Part shown: in pieces, positions 12,282 through 15,721 of the stretch
How positions within the stretch are numbered: the first letter of the stretch is position 1
Layout: every line of letters begins with the position of its first letter
DNA from: an uncultured Gemella sp.
Lineage (GTDB): Bacteria; Bacillota; Bacilli; Staphylococcales; Gemellaceae
Assembly (NCBI GenBank): GCA_947254465.1
Contig: CAMYEU010000017.1
Coordinates: 1 to 15,721 of the forward strand
Reading direction: 5' to 3'
Length of the DNA stretch: 15,721 nucleotides
Made by a program: the position numbers and the translations under genes
The notes under the pieces: model-generated
What the model saw: the letters and a program-made list of their open reading frames with translations, nothing else
The model's database searches: none
Told to the model about the DNA's origin: nothing

Positions 12282-13184
12282 ATGATTTTAGAATTTAAAA
12301 ATGTGGAGAAAAGTTTTGGTAATAAAAAGGTTCTTAAGGGTGTTAGCTTCACAGCGAAAAGTGGAGTGGCTAACGGATATCTAGGAAGAAATGGTAGTGG
12401 TAAGACAACAAGTTTTAGAATTCTGTTAGATATATTCAAGCCGGACAAAGGGGAGATTTTACTAGACGGAAAACCTCTAGATCACAGTAAGGTGAAAATT
12501 GGCTACCTTCCAGAAGAACGCGGAATGTACGATGGTGTTGGACTTGTAGATCAACTTACATACTTCGGAATGTTAAAAGGTATGAAGAAGAAAGCAGCAC
12601 AAATAGAAGCGAAAAAATGGCTAGAGTACTTCGAACTAGAGGATAATAAACAAGCACTAAAAACATTATCTAAAGGTAATGCACAAAAAATTCAAATTAT
12701 TCAAAGTGTTATGAACGATCCAGATATTCTTGTTTTTGATGAGCCATTTAGTGGACTTGATCCGGTGAATGTATCTAAACTAAAAGAAATAATTACAGAT
12801 TTTATCAAAAAAGATAAACTTGTTATTTTCTCATCTCACCAAATGCCAGTTGTGGAAACATTCTGTGAGGATATTAATATACTAGAAAAAGGGGAAATTA
12901 CTCTAAGTGGTAATCTAGATTACATTAAAAAACAATTAGGACATGGGAAAATGATTTTGAGTGTTAGTGGTTTTGCGAAAGAGGAACTGCTTGCTAATCT
13001 TAAGTCTATACCATTAGGTATTGAATATTCATTAGTACCAGAGGGAGTGCTCCTTGATTTTAAAGAAGAGGGAGCTAAAAAAGAATTATTAGCAAAACTT
13101 GCAGGAAGTAGTTTTAATATAGAAGAATTTAAACTTTATAAACCTTCGTTAGAAGATATTTTCAAAGAACAGGTAGGTAAGTAA
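12282..13184 (+). CDS. ABC transporter ATP-binding protein, NatA-like
   Basis: This 300-residue ATPase has Walker A GRNGSGKTT (residues 35-43), a Q-loop region YLPEERGMYDG, signature LSKGN (129-133, a variant of LSGGQ), Walker B ILVFDEP (149-155) and the H-loop His186 in FSSHQ. The C-terminal about 85 residues resemble the DUF4162-type tail of ABC-2 exporters. The PEERG Q-loop variant and tail match the YhaQ/NatA group, which exports Na+ or envelope-active substrates. GAGGT about 7 nt before the ATG is the ribosome binding site. The permease gene starts 2 nt after the stop. Substrate is not predictable from sequence; control by a PadR repressor favours a drug- or peptide-type function. Confidence 0.93.
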   Translation: MILEFKNVEKSFGNKKVLKGVSFTAKSGVANGYLGRNGSGKTTSFRILLDIFKPDKGEILLDGKPLDHSKVKIGYLPEERGMYDGVGLVDQLTYFGMLKGMKKKAAQIEAKKWLEYFELEDNKQALKTLSKGNAQKIQIIQSVMNDPDILVFDEPFSGLDPVNVSKLKEIITDFIKKDKLVIFSSHQMPVVETFCEDINILEKGEITLSGNLDYIKKQLGHGKMILSVSGFAKEELLANLKSIPLGIEYSLVPEGVLLDFKEEGAKKELLAKLAGSSFNIEEFKLYKPSLEDIFKEQVGK

Positions 13185-13186
13185 TT

Positions 13187-14386
13187 ATGAAAAATTTTAG
13201 TACAGTATTTAATTTTGAGTTTAAACAATTTTTTGCGAAAAAAGCGACGAAAGTTATTATGGCAATCTATTTTATTTTAGCTATAGGTATAACATTTGTT
13301 CCATCAATCGCTAACAGTAATCTTTTCAAAGGTGAGAGCAATGATAATTTTACACGTAGTGCATATGTAGTAAAAGATGTGAGTGTTCAACTAGATGATT
13401 TGAAAGAAGCTAAAAAATACGATAGTAAAGAGGCTCTAGAAAAAGATATTAAAGCTAAAAAATTAGATGAGGGTATTGTTTTAACTAAAGATAGTTATGA
13501 ATATTTATCTAAACAATCTATCTTTAGTAAAGGTAGTAGTGAATTTAAAGAAGCTTTTGGAAAAAATGTAGAAAAATTAGTTTATAAACAAAATGGTTTA
13601 GATTACGATAAAGTAACTAACGTAAAAACACATCTTCCACAACCTGTACCTGTAAACGTAAGTGGAGATTCTGATATGCAGACGCAAGCAATCAATGTAG
13701 CAGTAGTTTATGTTCTTACATTTGTAGTTTATATGACAGTAATCCAATTTGGTAGTGTAGTTGCAATGAATGTTGTTAAGGAAAAAAGTAACCGTGCTAT
13801 GGAGTTATTAGTAGTTACTGTAAGTCCGAGAATGTTAATTTTAGGAAAAGTACTAGCTTTATCGGTTGCGGTACTTATTCAAATGGGCTTAATTATTGGT
13901 GGATTATTCGCCGGGCTAAAAATCAATGGTTCTAAATATAGTGATAACATCAAACATATTATAGAAAATGTGGACTTAAAAGTTCTTGGTGTAGGGTTAG
14001 TATTTGCATTAACTGGATTTGTGATGTTTATGTTTATGTATGCGGCATTCGCTTCATTAGTTAGTAAGATTGAAGATGTTAACGGAGCCATAACTTTACC
14101 GATGTTAACGTTTATGGGTGCGTTTTTCGTGAACTATTATATTATGGGTTCAACAGGGGACACTAAACTTGCAGAGATTTTATCATATGTTCCATTTACA
14201 TCATATTTTGTAATGTTTACGCGTTATGCAATAAGCCACGTTTCTATACAAGAATTAGGATTATCTTATGGTATATTAGCTGTAACTACATTACTTGTAG
14301 CATTTGCAAGTGTTAGAGTATATAGATTAGCAACATTAAGATATGGTCAAAAATTAAACTTTTTCAAATTATTATTTGGGAAATAG
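13187..14386 (+). CDS. ABC-2 type permease, NatB/YhaP-like
   Basis: This 399-residue protein has one N-terminal membrane segment (about residues 23-41) and a large extracytoplasmic loop to about residue 170. A cluster of about five membrane segments follows to the C-terminus. The cytoplasmic stretch VKEKSNRAMELLVVTVSP, ahead of LILGKVLAL, is the ABC-2 permease hallmark (KEK...ELL...SP...LGK). Topology matches NatB/YhaP permeases. It is the membrane half of the exporter whose ATPase is encoded 2 nt upstream. It ends the PadR-led operon; a terminator lies 14 nt downstream. Confidence 0.92.
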   Translation: MKNFSTVFNFEFKQFFAKKATKVIMAIYFILAIGITFVPSIANSNLFKGESNDNFTRSAYVVKDVSVQLDDLKEAKKYDSKEALEKDIKAKKLDEGIVLTKDSYEYLSKQSIFSKGSSEFKEAFGKNVEKLVYKQNGLDYDKVTNVKTHLPQPVPVNVSGDSDMQTQAINVAVVYVLTFVVYMTVIQFGSVVAMNVVKEKSNRAMELLVVTVSPRMLILGKVLALSVAVLIQMGLIIGGLFAGLKINGSKYSDNIKHIIENVDLKVLGVGLVFALTGFVMFMFMYAAFASLVSKIEDVNGAITLPMLTFMGAFFVNYYIMGSTGDTKLAEILSYVPFTSYFVMFTRYAISHVSIQELGLSYGILAVTTLLVAFASVRVYRLATLRYGQKLNFFKLLFGK

Positions 14387-14399
14387 AAAAATTACTGAA

Positions 14400-14442
14400 G
14401 AGAAGACGCAAAAAATTAAAATTTTGAGTCTTTTCTTTTTTA
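14400..14442 (+). terminator. Terminator of the padR-ABC operon
   Basis: GAGAAGAC (14400-14407) pairs with GTCTTTTC (14428-14435), with one G-U, with a further AAAATT-type inner pairing, and is followed by seven T residues. Confidence 0.83.
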
Positions 14443-14448
14443 TTTTTG

Positions 14449-14477
14449 TTGCATAAAAGGTTATAATTAAGTATAAA
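14449..14477 (+). promoter_or_regulatory. Promoter of the amino-acid permease gene
   Basis: TTGCAT (14449-14454) and TATAAA (14472-14477) have a 17-nt spacer, just after the preceding terminator. An AAGGAG ribosome binding site follows, about 10 nt before the ATG at 14506. Confidence 0.6.
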
Positions 14478-14505
14478 AAATTCTGTGAAATAAGGAGATT
14501 ATTTA

Positions 14506-15676
14506 ATGAGTGAACTGAAAAGAACGATAGGCTTTATGCCAGCTTTTATGACTGTAATAGGTTCGGTAATAGGTGCAGGGGTATTCTTTAAGGCAGCTGT
14601 AATTTATAAGACGACAGGTACGATGAGTTTAGGGCTACTAGCTTGGATACTTGCTGGTATTATTACTATCTGTGCAGGTCTTACCGTTGCAGAACTTGCG
14701 GCATCTATTCCTGAAGTTGGAGGGATGGTCGTTTGGATAGAAAGAACTTATGGAAAAACAGCAGCATTCTTATTAGGATGGGCGCAGTCGGTGATTTATT
14801 TTCCTGCGATGATAGCGGCTCTTGCTGTTATCTTCTCTACACAAGTTTTAAATTTACTAAATTTAGATAAGACTTGGCATCTTCCTATAGCTTTTGCTGC
14901 GGCAGCATCATTAATGTTTTTAAACTTTTTAGGTGGAAAAATTGGAGGAACGATTCAGACTGTAGCCACTATTTGTAAATTGATACCATTAATAGTAATT
15001 ATTGCATTTGGATTATTTCAAACTGACTCACAACCGTTACAATTATTCCCTATAGAAGCGGGGAAAGATATTTCATTTGCTAGTGGACTAGGTGGAGCTT
15101 TACTTGCTGCGATGTTTGCCTATGAAGGTTGGACGAACGTAGGAAGTATGGCAGGTGAGATGAAAAATCCTAAAAAAGATTTACCAAGAGCAATTTTCCT
15201 AGGGCTTGCAGTCGTTATGATTGTATATGTACTTATAAATGTAGCTTATCTTATGACTTTACCATTAGATCATGTTGCAGGTAATCAAACTGTAGCCAGT
15301 GAAGTAGCTGCGAAGTTATTTGGTGGTATTGGTGGTAAAATTATTACGATTGGAATACTTGTTAGTGTATATGGAGCGATTAATGGATTCTCAATGGCTG
15401 GGATTCGAGTTCCTTATGCGATGGCGAAAAGTGAACAGATTCCATTTAAAAATGTATGGACGAAGTTGAATAAAGGTGCTGTACCAGTAAATGCAGGATT
15501 ATTACTTTTAGTAATAGCATTCTTAATGATGTTAACAGGTAGTTTTGATATGTTAACTGACCTATTAGTATTTGTAATGTGGTTCTTCTACACAGCAACA
15601 TTCCTTGCAGTAATTATACTACGTAAAAAAGAACCGAAATTAGAAAGACCATATAGAGTACCTCTATACCCAATAG
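14506..15676 (+). CDS. APC-family amino-acid permease, SteT-like, truncated by contig end
   Basis: About 390 genuine residues are visible of a protein probably 430-450 long. The first membrane helix has the APC signature GSVIGAGVFFKAAV (about residues 19-32); further landmarks are AELAASIPEVGGMVVWIER, FAYEGWTNVGSMAGEMKNPKKDLPRA and the loop LRKKEPKLERPYRVPLYP before the last helices. The pattern resembles the serine/threonine exchanger SteT and related LAT-type exchangers; the substrate is not fixed by sequence. The ATG at 14506 has AAGGAG upstream. The reading frame stays open to 15721, but bases from 15677 are adapter, so residues after PLYPIA are not real. The C-terminus must be recovered from another assembly. 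Confidence 0.9.
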
Positions 15677-15721
15677 CTGTCTCTTATACACATCTGACGC
15701 TGCCGACGATATGCAGTGTGT
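15677..15721. other. Nextera transposase adapter, index and primer sequence (not genomic)
   Basis: CTGTCTCTTATACACATCT (15677-15695) is the 19-bp Tn5 mosaic end. It is followed by GACGCTGCCGACGA (15696-15709), the Nextera read-1 side adapter. The next eight bases, TATGCAGT (15710-15717), read as the reverse complement of ACTGCATA, a standard i5 index. GTGT begins the P5-side primer. This is adapter read-through retained at the contig end. Confidence 0.98.

Noticed and set aside
12230..12448. Minus-strand open frame overlapping the ABC ATPase gene start
   Set aside because: It is antisense to the Walker A region and has no start signals; likewise 13879-14091 and 11371-11553 on the minus strand are shadows of real genes.

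Overview
The window is AT-rich DNA from a low-GC Gram-positive bacterium (Firmicutes/Bacilli). A walK-walH-walI operon end, Dps, YidD, coproporphyrin-type ferrochelatase, RibU with an FMN riboswitch, and GlmS with a glmS ribozyme together suggest a Gemella-like or related Bacilli genome. The genus is inferred from general resemblance; no marker gene here proves it.

Layout. (1) 1-2590: the 3' end of the cell-wall sensor kinase gene walK, then walH and walI, closed by a terminator shared with the opposing dps gene. (2) 2593-3564: dps and yidD are divergent, and the gap between them carries several metal-regulator-like dyads. (3) 3565-5316: a decayed gene on the minus strand, a long AT palindrome, then a ferrochelatase with an unusual repeated C-terminal tail. 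(4) 5317-7010: a small membrane-anchored protein of unknown function, converging on ribU, whose leader is a complete FMN riboswitch with an intrinsic terminator. (5) 7028-9597: glmS, with a leader of about 670 nt that begins with a glmS ribozyme core. The P4 arm of this ribozyme appears to carry an insertion of about 350 nt, built from five hairpins with a shared apical-loop motif. This is the most unusual object in the window. (6) 9694-10534: a lipoprotein. (7) 10749-14442: a self-contained operon of a PadR-type repressor, two diverged DUF2812 membrane proteins, an ABC ATPase and an ABC-2 permease. Its promoter carries three copies of the same 19-bp dyad. (8) 14449-15676: an amino-acid permease cut by the contig end.

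The last 45 bases (15677-15721) are not genomic. They are a Nextera transposase adapter followed by an index and the start of the P5-side primer, so the contig ends in adapter read-through and the apparent C-terminus of the last protein is an artefact.

Functional themes are envelope homeostasis (WalKHI, YidD, GlmS, PadR/DUF2812/ABC), iron and oxidative stress (Dps, ferrochelatase), and RNA-based metabolite control (FMN riboswitch, glmS ribozyme).
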